From contig NZ_AUHK01000019.1 in assembly GCF_000423145.1 (NCBI RefSeq), forward strand, positions 1-40,941: a stretch of 40,941 nucleotides of DNA. The letters run 5' to 3'. Position numbers and translations under genes: made by a program. The notes under the pieces are model-generated. The model was not told where the DNA came from and searched no databases. It saw only the letters and a list, made by a program, of their open reading frames with translations. This DNA is from Helcococcus sueciensis DSM 17243. Lineage in GTDB: Bacteria > Bacillota > Clostridia > Tissierellales > Peptoniphilaceae. Positions 33,502-40,941 of this stretch are shown one piece after another (the stretch's first letter is position 1; every line of letters starts with the position of its first letter).

Positions 33502-34257
33502 TTAATATTCTACTTTAATATTTAAATTATTTAGATGATTTTTCCATTTTAAGATAGGTGTTTTATCAGTAATAATATGATTAATACACTTTAAATCTTT
33601 AATTTTATACATAGAAGTTATATTAAATTTTGTATGATCAGCAACTAGAAATAATCTTGATGCGTGATTAAAAACTTTACTTCTTAAATTAGCTTGTTCT
33701 ATATTAGCATCTGTAATGGAGTCGAAATTTATTCCCCTGCATGATATAAACGCTTTATCAAAATAAATTTTATCAGCTTGTTCTATTGTTTCAACTCCAA
33801 TAAATGAATTGGTCAAAGCATCATATTCACCTCCTAACATTATTAATTTTTTTATTTTTAATTTAGAAGCATGACTAAGTATAGCTAAAGAATTAGATAC
33901 TATTGTCACATTAGCTTCAGGAGGAAGGAAATCAAGTATATGATACACGGTAGTACTAGCATCTAAAAATATTACATCACCGTTATTTATATAGTTAACA
34001 CAAATTTTAGCCATAGTATCTTTGTTTTCTTTGAAGATATCTTTTCTTATTTCTATAGGAACTTCATTTTTTCTATTTGAAATTAATTTTGCTCCGCCAT
34101 GGGTTCTAATAACTTTATTTTCTTTTTCAAGATTATTTAAGTCGCGTCGAATTGTTTCGTCAGTAACTTTAAATAATTGACTTAATTCTAAAACGTTTAC
34201 TTCTAAATTAGTAGATAGCATTTCCATTATTTTTTCTTGTCTATATGAGGGCTTCAT
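33502..34257 (-). CDS. DeoR-family transcriptional regulator
   Basis: 251 residues, the standard DeoR length. The N-terminal helix-turn-helix contains LELSQLFKVTDETIRRDLNN, with the usual GGA at RTHGGAKL. The C-terminal DeoRC domain (NYINNGDVIFLDASTTVYHI, LMLGGEYD, VADHTKF) binds a phosphorylated sugar effector. It lies 13 bases upstream of the isomerase gene on the same strand and faces the carrier-aldolase-kinase operon across a 296-base spacer with palindromes, so it most likely represses both units until a pathway intermediate accumulates. AAAGGAG precedes the start. Confidence 0.9.
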   Translation of the reverse strand: MKPSYRQEKIMEMLSTNLEVNVLELSQLFKVTDETIRRDLNNLEKENKVIRTHGGAKLISNRKNEVPIEIRKDIFKENKDTMAKICVNYINNGDVIFLDASTTVYHILDFLPPEANVTIVSNSLAILSHASKLKIKKLIMLGGEYDALTNSFIGVETIEQADKIYFDKAFISCRGINFDSITDANIEQANLRSKVFNHASRLFLVADHTKFNITSMYKIKDLKCINHIITDKTPILKWKNHLNNLNIKVEY

Positions 34258-34330
34258 ATTTACTCCTTTATTAATTTTATTTAATAAAATACAAACTAAA
34301 ATACTCTATAATCAAAAACATTTAAATATA

Positions 34331-34353
34331 AATCAACATTTTAAATGTTGATT
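34331..34353. promoter_or_regulatory. Perfect 23-base palindrome, candidate DeoR operator 1
   Basis: AATCAACATTT (34331-34341), T, AAATGTTGATT (34343-34353). It lies on the regulator side of the divergent spacer, about 75 bases upstream of the deoR start. Confidence 0.65.
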
Positions 34354-34461
34354 ATCAAATAAATAACATACAGATAATTCGTTATAAATTAACTATAAAC
34401 TACATATATCATATAAAATTATTATTTTATCAACAAAAATTATAACTGAATTTATTATTAC

Positions 34462-34501
34462 TTGATAAATATCAAAATTGAAAACGAAATCAAATGTTGA
34501 T
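34462..34501. promoter_or_regulatory. Candidate DeoR operators 2 and 3
   Basis: TTGAT-AAAT-ATCAA (34462-34475) and ATCAA-ATG-TTGAT (34489-34501) reuse the arms of operator 1. The second contains AAATGTTGAT (34492-34501), the same 10-mer as the right half of operator 1, and sits between the -35 and -10 of the operon promoter. Confidence 0.55.
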
Positions 34502-34506
34502 ATATT
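34478..34506 (+). promoter_or_regulatory. Promoter of the carrier-aldolase-kinase-isomerase operon
   Basis: TTGAAA (34478-34483) and TATATT (34501-34506) are 17 bases apart. Operator 3 occupies the spacer, so a bound repressor would block polymerase. Confidence 0.5.
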
Positions 34507-34553
34507 AATTATAACAATTTATTGGAAATTGTAAAATTTTTAGGAGGAAGAAA

Positions 34554-35963
34554 ATGAAAGAAAAAAATTCTAAGCAAAAATGGTGGAAAAAATTACCACA
34601 TACATATGTGATATTGTTTGTAATGATTGTTTTATCTGCAATATTAACTTGGATATTGCCTGCTGGACAGTTTGCAAGAGAAACTGTAGAAGGGTTATCA
34701 AGACCAGTTGTTGTTCCTGGGACATATGAAACTCTACCACAAAATGGAGTAGGTTTTTGGGGAATTTTCAAATCAATTCCTGTAGGTATGGTTGCAGCTA
34801 GTTCAATTATATTTTTAATTATGATATCAAGTGCAGCATTTGGAATTATTAATAGCACAGGTGCATTAGAGGCTGGTATGGGTGTTCTACTGCATAAGGT
34901 AGATAAAGCAGGGATATCTAAAACAGCTGTTATATGGGTAGTAACATTCCTGTTTTCAGCATTAGGAATAATTGTAGGTCCAGAAATACAAATTCCATTT
35001 ACTATTATTGGTATTAATATAGCTTTAGGTTTAGGATTTGATCCAATTGTAGGTTTAGGAATGATAATGGGTGGTGGTTACGCAGGTTGGAATTTTAGTC
35101 CGATTAATGCATCTATAGTAGGGACCGCTCACTCAATAACTGGATTACCAGTATTTTCAGGAATGGGATACAGATTTTTAACTGTATTCGTAGCAACAGC
35201 AATAGTAGCAACAATAGTTTCATTATATGCTAAGAGAATAGAAAAGGATCCTAAAAAATCTTTAGTTTATGGTATATCAACAGATGGATTAGGTATGTCA
35301 AAAGATCTAAGTGAATATAAATTACATGGTAAGCACAAACTTGTTTTATTAGTATTAGTAGGTATATTTACAGCTATAGTCTATGGTTCAAGTCAATTAG
35401 GATGGTATTTAGATGAAATGTCAACTGTATTCTTAATTGGTGGTTTAGTTGCTGGTTTTGTTTATGGATACAATGTAGATGAAATTATAGATTTATTTAT
35501 CAAAGGAGTAAGTGCGGCAGCAAGTATAGCTTTAATTTTAGGTATAGCAAGAGGGATACAAGTTGTTCTTGAAAGTGGAATGATAATGGATACAATAATT
35601 AATGCTTTATCTTCACCATTGAAAAATACAACTCCAACTATAGGAGCTATATTGATGTCTATAATTACTGCAATAGTACACTTCTTTATTCCTTCAGGTA
35701 GTGGTTTAGCAGTGGCATTAATGCCTGTTTTATCACCTCTAGGTACGATATTAAATATTTCCCAACAAACTGTTGTTTTAGCTTTTCAATTTGGAGCTAC
35801 AATACCTAATTTCATATTTCCAACTGTTGGAGCTACAATGGCTATGCTAGGTATTGCGCGTGTACCATTTGGAAAATGGTTAAAGATTGGTATAAAATTG
35901 ACTATTGCTATGTTTGTAATGGCTTGGGCATTATTAGCAGTAGCAGTAATGATAGGTTATTAG
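34554..35963 (+). CDS. YfcC/DcuC-family membrane carrier
   Basis: 469 residues with about 11-12 hydrophobic segments. PHTYVILFVMIVLSAILTWI followed by LPAGQF at the N-terminus, the central GGGYAGWNFSPINASIVGTA, and FFIPSGSGLAVALMPVLSP are typical of the YfcC family (PF03606). Members are secondary carriers annotated for C4-dicarboxylates, short-chain acids or basic amino acids. Here the carrier leads an operon of sugar-phosphate enzymes, so it probably imports the substrate (a 5-deoxypentose or methylthioribose) or exports an end product; which is unknown. AGGAGGA precedes the ATG. It ends 18 bases before the aldolase gene. Confidence 0.85.
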   Translation: MKEKNSKQKWWKKLPHTYVILFVMIVLSAILTWILPAGQFARETVEGLSRPVVVPGTYETLPQNGVGFWGIFKSIPVGMVAASSIIFLIMISSAAFGIINSTGALEAGMGVLLHKVDKAGISKTAVIWVVTFLFSALGIIVGPEIQIPFTIIGINIALGLGFDPIVGLGMIMGGGYAGWNFSPINASIVGTAHSITGLPVFSGMGYRFLTVFVATAIVATIVSLYAKRIEKDPKKSLVYGISTDGLGMSKDLSEYKLHGKHKLVLLVLVGIFTAIVYGSSQLGWYLDEMSTVFLIGGLVAGFVYGYNVDEIIDLFIKGVSAAASIALILGIARGIQVVLESGMIMDTIINALSSPLKNTTPTIGAILMSIITAIVHFFIPSGSGLAVALMPVLSPLGTILNISQQTVVLAFQFGATIPNFIFPTVGATMAMLGIARVPFGKWLKIGIKLTIAMFVMAWALLAVAVMIGY

Positions 35964-35981
35964 AAATTTTAAGGATTTATG

Positions 35982-36626
35982 ATGATTAAAGAAATTAAAG
36001 AAAATGTATGTAGAATAGCAAAAAAATCATATGCTAATAAGTTAGTAGCAGGTACTAGTGGAAATGTTAGTTTTTATGATAAAGAAAAAGAATATATGTT
36101 TATAACACCAAGTAATGTTGATTATGAATTAATGACTCCGAAAGATATAGTTGTATTGAATTTAGAAGGGACTATTATAGAGTCAGAATCAAATTTTAAA
36201 CCTTCTTCAGAATGGAGAATGCATGCTGAGATTTATAAAAATAAAAAGGATATAAATTCAATAATTCACACACATTCTCCTAAAGCAACGGGTTTTGCTG
36301 TTGTTCATAAAGATATTCCAATTATTTTAGTTGAGATGATTCCATTTATTGGTGGTGATATAAAGAGAGCTAAGTTTTCATTACCAGGTACAGCTGAACT
36401 AGGTATTACAGCAGCTGAAGCTTTAAAAGACAGAAATGTTTGTCTATTAGAAAATCATGGTGTTGTAGCGGTTGGAAATAACTTAGAACAAGCTTATATA
36501 CGTGCGGTGTATGCAGAAGATGCAGCTGTTATTTATTTTAACGCACTACAAGTTGGGGAACCAGTTTTGTTATCAGAAGAAACCAATAATATTCTTTATG
36601 ATAAATATAATATTAAAAGAAGGTAG
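35982..36626 (+). CDS. Class II aldolase (FucA/Ald2 type)
   Basis: 214 residues, the usual length for L-fuculose-phosphate aldolase-type enzymes. GTSGNVSFYD binds phosphate. The catalytic Glu is in KPSSEWRMH, zinc ligands are in IIHTHSPKA, and a third His is in LLENHGVVAVG near 160. The enzyme should split a ketose-1-phosphate into dihydroxyacetone phosphate and an aldehyde. With MtnK-like and MtnA-like genes in the same operon, 5-methylthioribulose-1-P or 5-deoxyribulose-1-P is the likely substrate. Two adjacent ATGs exist (35979 and 35982); the second has better spacing from AAGGA. Confidence 0.88.
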   Translation: MIKEIKENVCRIAKKSYANKLVAGTSGNVSFYDKEKEYMFITPSNVDYELMTPKDIVVLNLEGTIIESESNFKPSSEWRMHAEIYKNKKDINSIIHTHSPKATGFAVVHKDIPIILVEMIPFIGGDIKRAKFSLPGTAELGITAAEALKDRNVCLLENHGVVAVGNNLEQAYIRAVYAEDAAVIYFNALQVGEPVLLSEETNNILYDKYNIKRR

Positions 36627-36632
36627 GTAAAA

Positions 36633-37772
36633 ATGGAGTTCGTATTACCATCTCTAAATAAATTTGGTAAAGACTCTTATAAAGAGATATCAAATGTATT
36701 AGTAAGTGAGAATAAAACAAAAGGATTAATATTAACAACTTTAGATATATTTGAATTAGGTTTACTAAATAATATATTAGATGTTTTAAATGAAAATAAT
36801 ATAAAGTACGAAATATATACTGGGGTAGTACCTAATCCCACTATACAAAATGTTGAAGATGCTACAAAAATGTTTAAAGAAAATGAATGTGATTTCATTA
36901 TGGGTATAGGTGGTGGATCTGCTAATGATTGTGCTAAAGCGGTTGGGATATTAGCAAGTAATGGTGGAAATATAAAAGATTATGTTGGATTTAATCAAAG
37001 TAAAAATAAATCCCCTTTGTTAATATGTGTGAACACTACCGCAGGTACAGCTAGCGAAATTTCCAGAGCATTTTTAATAAATGATGAGGAAAATAAAGAA
37101 AAACTAATCTTCAAAGATATAAATGCTTTACCATATCTAAGCATCAATAATCCAGAAATAATGTTCGGATTACCAGGTAAAATTACTGCTCAAACAGGTA
37201 TGGATGCATTAACACATGCTATAGAAAGTTATATATCTACTGGAGCATATACACTTACAAAAGAATTTTCACTATCTTCAATAAAACTGATTTTTAATTC
37301 TTTGGAAAAAGTAATAGAAGAACCGAAAAATGAAGAGCTTAGAAATAATATGATATATGCACAGTTTCTAGCTGGTATGGCTTTTTGTAATGCTGGTTTA
37401 GGTTTAGTGCATGCAATGTCACATCAATTAAGTGCTTTATATAATTTACCGCATGGTCTTTCGAATGCAATATTACTTCCTGAAGTTATGAGGTTAAATA
37501 AAAAAACATCAAGTAGAGAGTTTGCTGAAATTTACAGAACTATATTTACTGATTCTTCAGAAAATGATGATATCTGCGCTGATAAGTTTATTCAATTAGT
37601 AGAAGAACTTTCTAATAAAGTAGGTACAAAAATAAAATTATCTGATTTAAATGCTAAAGAAGAAGATATAGATAAATTAGTATCAATGACGTTTAAAGAT
37701 GGTAATTTACCTAGAAATCCTTATCAACCTACGAGTGAAGATGTTAAAAGTATATTAAAGAAGGTATGGTAA
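36633..37772 (+). CDS. Iron-containing alcohol dehydrogenase (FucO / 1,3-propanediol dehydrogenase type)
   Basis: 379 residues, standard for the group III family. The NAD-binding GIGGGSANDCAKAV near 92 and TAGTASEISR are followed by metal-binding residues in MDALTHAIESY, GLVHAMSHQLSALYNLPHG. It reduces small aldehydes with NADH. Placed seven bases after the aldolase gene, it would reduce the aldehyde product (acetaldehyde from 5-deoxyribose, or methylthioacetaldehyde from methylthioribose) to the alcohol and re-oxidise NADH in a fermenting cell. Confidence 0.9.
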   Translation: MEFVLPSLNKFGKDSYKEISNVLVSENKTKGLILTTLDIFELGLLNNILDVLNENNIKYEIYTGVVPNPTIQNVEDATKMFKENECDFIMGIGGGSANDCAKAVGILASNGGNIKDYVGFNQSKNKSPLLICVNTTAGTASEISRAFLINDEENKEKLIFKDINALPYLSINNPEIMFGLPGKITAQTGMDALTHAIESYISTGAYTLTKEFSLSSIKLIFNSLEKVIEEPKNEELRNNMIYAQFLAGMAFCNAGLGLVHAMSHQLSALYNLPHGLSNAILLPEVMRLNKKTSSREFAEIYRTIFTDSSENDDICADKFIQLVEELSNKVGTKIKLSDLNAKEEDIDKLVSMTFKDGNLPRNPYQPTSEDVKSILKKVW

Positions 37773-37773
37773 A

Positions 37774-38262
37774 GTGGAATATATTATAGAGTCTCCAAAA
37801 AAAGAAGACATTATTAAACTAAATAAAATTAGAACTGATGATAATAATTACAAACAAATTTTATCTCTTACGTCAGAAACGATTTTGGAAACAGAAAAAT
37901 ATTTTTTCAATGATAGTAATTATAAAGAGAGTATTGTTTTAAAAAATCAAAATGAAGTTATAGGTTACTGTCAATTGAGACGTAATAAAGAGAAAAGAAA
38001 AAATCACACAGCAACAATTTCAATAGCGATAGATGCTAATTATCATAATAAGGGTTGCGGAAATATTTTGTTAAGAAATATTATATCTATCGCAAAGAAT
38101 CAATTATGTTTAAAAAAATTATCATTGACTGTTTTGGAAAGTAACTCTGCAGCAATAAATTTATATAAAAAACATGGTTTTAATATAGAAGGTCTATTAT
38201 TAAACGATACGATTGTAGATGGAGAATTAAAAAATGCTTATATAATGGGTCTTTTACTATAA
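37774..38262 (+). CDS. GNAT-family N-acetyltransferase
   Basis: 162 residues. The acetyl-CoA-binding motif lies in NYHNKGCGNILLRNII, and the C-terminal part NSAAINLYKKHGFNIEG is typical of Rim/Spe-like GNAT proteins. The start is a GTG at 37774, one base after the dehydrogenase stop, with AAGAAGG upstream, so it belongs to the operon. Substrate unknown. It may modify a pathway metabolite, a toxic by-product or a protein; nothing in the sequence decides this. Confidence 0.85.
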   Translation: MEYIIESPKKEDIIKLNKIRTDDNNYKQILSLTSETILETEKYFFNDSNYKESIVLKNQNEVIGYCQLRRNKEKRKNHTATISIAIDANYHNKGCGNILLRNIISIAKNQLCLKKLSLTVLESNSAAINLYKKHGFNIEGLLLNDTIVDGELKNAYIMGLLL

Positions 38263-38326
38263 TAGTTACTACAAGAATAGTATTACTTAATTATTTAGAT
38301 GTATGAATTTAATATTGGAGGAATTA

Positions 38327-39508
38327 ATGGAAAATACAAATATTAAAGAAAAAATACTAGATTATTTATTTGATAACCTAGATATATTTACTAGTAGAGA
38401 AAATGTAGAAATTAATGAAGTCGGCGATGGAAATGTAAACTATATATTTAGAGTTAATGATGATAAAAATTCTGTGATTGTAAAGTTTAGTGATGATTAT
38501 ATAAGAGGTTCTAGTACGAGAAAATTATCTTCAGTAAGAAGTAGAATTGAAACAGAAATTTTAAATTATCAATTCAAATTATCTGATGGACTAGCACCTG
38601 AAATATATTCATATTCTGAAAAAGAAAATTTTATTGTGATGGAAGATTTATCAGACCATAAAGTTTTAAGAGAAGCAGTTAAATTAAAAGAAATTTATCC
38701 TGGTTTTGGTAAGGAAGTTGCTAAATTCTTATATAATACTTTGTTTAAAACTACAGATTTAGTAATGGATATAAAAGAAAAGAAAGAAACTGTTGCTAGA
38801 TTTGTTAATTATGATATGTGTGAAATTTCAGAAAGATTAGTTTTTACAGAACCGTATATGAATAACCAAGGATTAAACTCCTTTACTGAAGAAAATAAAA
38901 ACTTTATAGAAAAAAATATTACAAATAATAAAGAACTTTTATTAGAAGTAGCCAAATTAAAACAAAAATTTATGACAAAATCTGAATCCATGATACATGG
39001 TGATTTACATTCAGGTTCAATATTCATAAATGAACGAGGAATAAAAGTTTTTGATCCAGAGTTCGCTTTTTATGGACCAATGGGATATGATATTGGAAAT
39101 ATTTTAGCTAGTTTAATAATTTCATATAATGTAGCACTATTTGAAAATGGTTATAATGGAAATGATTTTACAGATTGGCTAAAAGAATCAATATTAGAAA
39201 TTGTAGATGAATTTAAATCTATATATATGAAGAATGCTTTAGGTGATGTTAACACTTATATGTTTAAGAATGAAGAATTTCTAGATTACTATCTAAATGA
39301 AATCTTAAAAGAAACTGCAGGTTATGCAGGTGCGGAAATTATAAGAAGAACTGTAGGTGTAGCTAAAGTATTAGATATTGATAGAGTAAAAAATCAAGAA
39401 GGATATAGTGAAGTTGAAAAGAAACTTTTAGATACAGGAATTGATCTAATAATTAATTCTGAAGACTATACTTGTTCTAAAGGATATAAAAAGCAATTAG
39501 AAAACTAA
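38327..39508 (+). CDS. mtnK: MtnK-like kinase (5-methylthioribose / 5-deoxyribose kinase)
   Basis: 393 residues, typical for MtnK. EVGDGNVNYIFRV is the ATP-binding loop, GSSTRKLSSVRSRIETE follows, and HGDLHSGSIFI near 224 and DPEFAFYGPMGYDIGNILAS near 242 are the Brenner-type catalytic and metal loops. It phosphorylates the 1-hydroxyl of 5-methylthioribose; homologues accept 5-deoxyribose. The ATG at 38327 has GGAGG five bases upstream; the in-frame ATG at 38303 would place that site inside the gene. The MtnA-like isomerase follows after 12 bases. Confidence 0.9.
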   Translation: MENTNIKEKILDYLFDNLDIFTSRENVEINEVGDGNVNYIFRVNDDKNSVIVKFSDDYIRGSSTRKLSSVRSRIETEILNYQFKLSDGLAPEIYSYSEKENFIVMEDLSDHKVLREAVKLKEIYPGFGKEVAKFLYNTLFKTTDLVMDIKEKKETVARFVNYDMCEISERLVFTEPYMNNQGLNSFTEENKNFIEKNITNNKELLLEVAKLKQKFMTKSESMIHGDLHSGSIFINERGIKVFDPEFAFYGPMGYDIGNILASLIISYNVALFENGYNGNDFTDWLKESILEIVDEFKSIYMKNALGDVNTYMFKNEEFLDYYLNEILKETAGYAGAEIIRRTVGVAKVLDIDRVKNQEGYSEVEKKLLDTGIDLIINSEDYTCSKGYKKQLEN

Positions 39509-39520
39509 TAGGAGTAATTA

Positions 39521-40567
39521 ATGAATAGAATAGATCATGACCTTGCATTTATGCTCAGATTCGAAAATGTAGCATGGTTTGAAGATGGAATGGTTAAAAT
39601 TTTAGATCGTAGAATTTATCCAATGGAAGTAAAATATGTAGAATGTAAAACTCATAAGGATGTAGTTCAAGCTATTAAAGATATGGTTACTCAAAGCGGA
39701 GGTCCATATTTAGCTGCTACTATGGGTATGGTATTAGCTGCTCATGAAACTAAAGTTAATAAATTAGATGTAAATGAAACTAAAAAGTTTATGAAAGATG
39801 CAGCAGATAGAATAGCTAATGCTAGACCAACAACTTCATCTAGAATGAGAAAATTAGTTGATGATGGTTTGAGTTTCATTGAAGAATCTGATTGGGAAGA
39901 TAAAGATAATTTAATTGAAAAATTTAGAGAATTTTCTATTAATGAAGTTTCTAATAGATATAAAAACATAGAAATAATGGGAGATATAATAGCTGAGCAA
40001 GTTCCTGAAAATGGTACAATTATGACCCAATGTTTTGCAGAAACGGTAGTTGGAATGATATGCCGTAAACTTAAAGAAAAAGGTAAAGGTAATGTAAAAT
40101 TTATTACACCAGAAACACGTCCGTATCTTCAAGGTGCGAGACTTACAGCTAGTGTAATAAAAGATATGGGATTTGATGTTCATGTAATTACTGATAATAT
40201 GCCAGGTTATATACTAAAAAATAAAAAGGTGGATTTATTTACATCTGCATCAGATATGATTACAAAAGATGGACATGTAATAAATAAAGTAGGAACATTC
40301 CAAATAGCTGTATTATGTCACTATCATGGTATACCATATTTTGTAACTGGAAATCCAAGTGAAGTTCATGACTCAATAGATGAAATAATTATTGAAGAGA
40401 GAGATGAAAATGATGTACTATCACACTTAGGTAAGAAAGTAACAATGGATGGAGTAAAAGCATATTATCCAGCCTTTGATATAACACCTCCGCATTTAGT
40501 TTCAGGTGTTGTAACAAATAAAGGTATGTATTCACCTTATAATTTAAAAGAATATTTTAAAAAATAA
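39521..40567 (+). CDS. mtnA: MtnA-like isomerase (aldose-1-phosphate to ketose-1-phosphate, eIF2B-related)
   Basis: 348 residues. The catalytic pair of S-methyl-5-thioribose-1-phosphate isomerase is present: Cys171 in MTQCFAET and Asp245 in TSASDMIT. ETRPYLQGARLTA, ITDNMPGYIL, NKVGTFQIAVL and FVTGNPSEVHD are also family motifs. The canonical RGAPAIG block is replaced by QSGGPYLAA, so it belongs to a divergent branch and may use 5-deoxyribose-1-P or another 5-substituted ribose-1-P. It makes the ketose that the operon's aldolase would cleave. AGGAG precedes the ATG. It is the last gene of the operon. Confidence 0.88.
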   Translation: MNRIDHDLAFMLRFENVAWFEDGMVKILDRRIYPMEVKYVECKTHKDVVQAIKDMVTQSGGPYLAATMGMVLAAHETKVNKLDVNETKKFMKDAADRIANARPTTSSRMRKLVDDGLSFIEESDWEDKDNLIEKFREFSINEVSNRYKNIEIMGDIIAEQVPENGTIMTQCFAETVVGMICRKLKEKGKGNVKFITPETRPYLQGARLTASVIKDMGFDVHVITDNMPGYILKNKKVDLFTSASDMITKDGHVINKVGTFQIAVLCHYHGIPYFVTGNPSEVHDSIDEIIIEERDENDVLSHLGKKVTMDGVKAYYPAFDITPPHLVSGVVTNKGMYSPYNLKEYFKK

Positions 40568-40595
40568 ATATACTAATTAGAATAGTATATATTTT
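40568..40595 (+). terminator. Possible terminator after the mtnA-like gene
   Basis: ATATACTA (40568-40575) pairs with TAGTATAT (40583-40590), followed by ATTTT. It is a weak A/T-rich stem. Confidence 0.45.
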
Positions 40596-40624
40596 AATAT
40601 AATAAATAAGAAAGATGGCTTTTT

Positions 40625-40941
<317 letters not shown>

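Overview
The window is very AT-rich, low-GC Gram-positive chromosome. Gene content and order (yicC-gmk-rpoZ-coaBC-priA-def-fmt-metallopeptidase-rsmB-prpC-prkC-rsgA-rpe-thiN), aggagg-type ribosome binding sites and A/T-ending codons point to an anaerobic Firmicute of the Tissierellia/Peptoniphilaceae kind (Helcococcus- or Parvimonas-like). The genus is an inference. No tRNA, rRNA or CRISPR array is visible.

Layout. 1-300 is the right end of an IS200/IS605 element (C-terminus of TnpA plus a hairpin-rich end). 335-2472 is a two-gene unit: an EIIC-like permease and a ketopantoate-reductase-family protein. 2504-5717 is a metal-homeostasis divergon: a Fur/Zur-type repressor facing a zinc-type ABC transporter (lipoprotein with a large His-rich loop, ATPase, permease), with two Fur-box-like sites in the shared promoter region. 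5752-7479 (minus) is rqcH. 7540-21196 is a long, tightly overlapped housekeeping run for nucleotide and cofactor synthesis, replication restart, protein N-terminal formyl metabolism, rRNA methylation, Ser/Thr phosphosignalling and ribosome assembly. A terminator at 14968-14997 divides it just before rsmB, whose best start codon appears to be AUU. 21193-22075 (minus) holds a GIY-YIG protein and recX. 22160-25266 is an SPFH / zinc-ribbon / TPM membrane-stress module like Bacillus subtilis ydjI-ydjG-ydjH. 25478-28871 carries a YdbC/PC4-like protein, a metallophosphoesterase, greA and lysS; LysRS has a C-terminal tRNA-binding domain.

28872-31758 looks like an accessory patch: a less AT-rich integral membrane protein bracketed by a short direct repeat, a small relic reading frame, and an AbiE toxin-antitoxin locus. 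In that locus the antitoxin has an in-frame stop, the toxin has lost an active-site Asp (Tyr74), and a near-identical operator-like repeat lies on each side. A second hairpin resembling the IS200 end follows. A D,D-carboxypeptidase gene comes next.

32919-40567 is the most interesting metabolic region: a DeoR-family regulator and a divergent RpiB/LacAB-type isomerase on the minus strand, facing a plus-strand operon of YfcC-family carrier, class II aldolase, iron-type alcohol dehydrogenase, GNAT acetyltransferase, MtnK-like kinase and MtnA-like isomerase. Kinase, isomerase and aldolase are the signature of 5-methylthioribose / 5-deoxyribose disposal to dihydroxyacetone phosphate plus an aldehyde (the DHAP shunt). 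The dehydrogenase would reduce the aldehyde, and the carrier and second isomerase are unusual additions. Palindromes containing ATCAACATTT in the divergent promoter region are candidate DeoR operators. The window ends inside an IS3-family transposase gene (minus strand).
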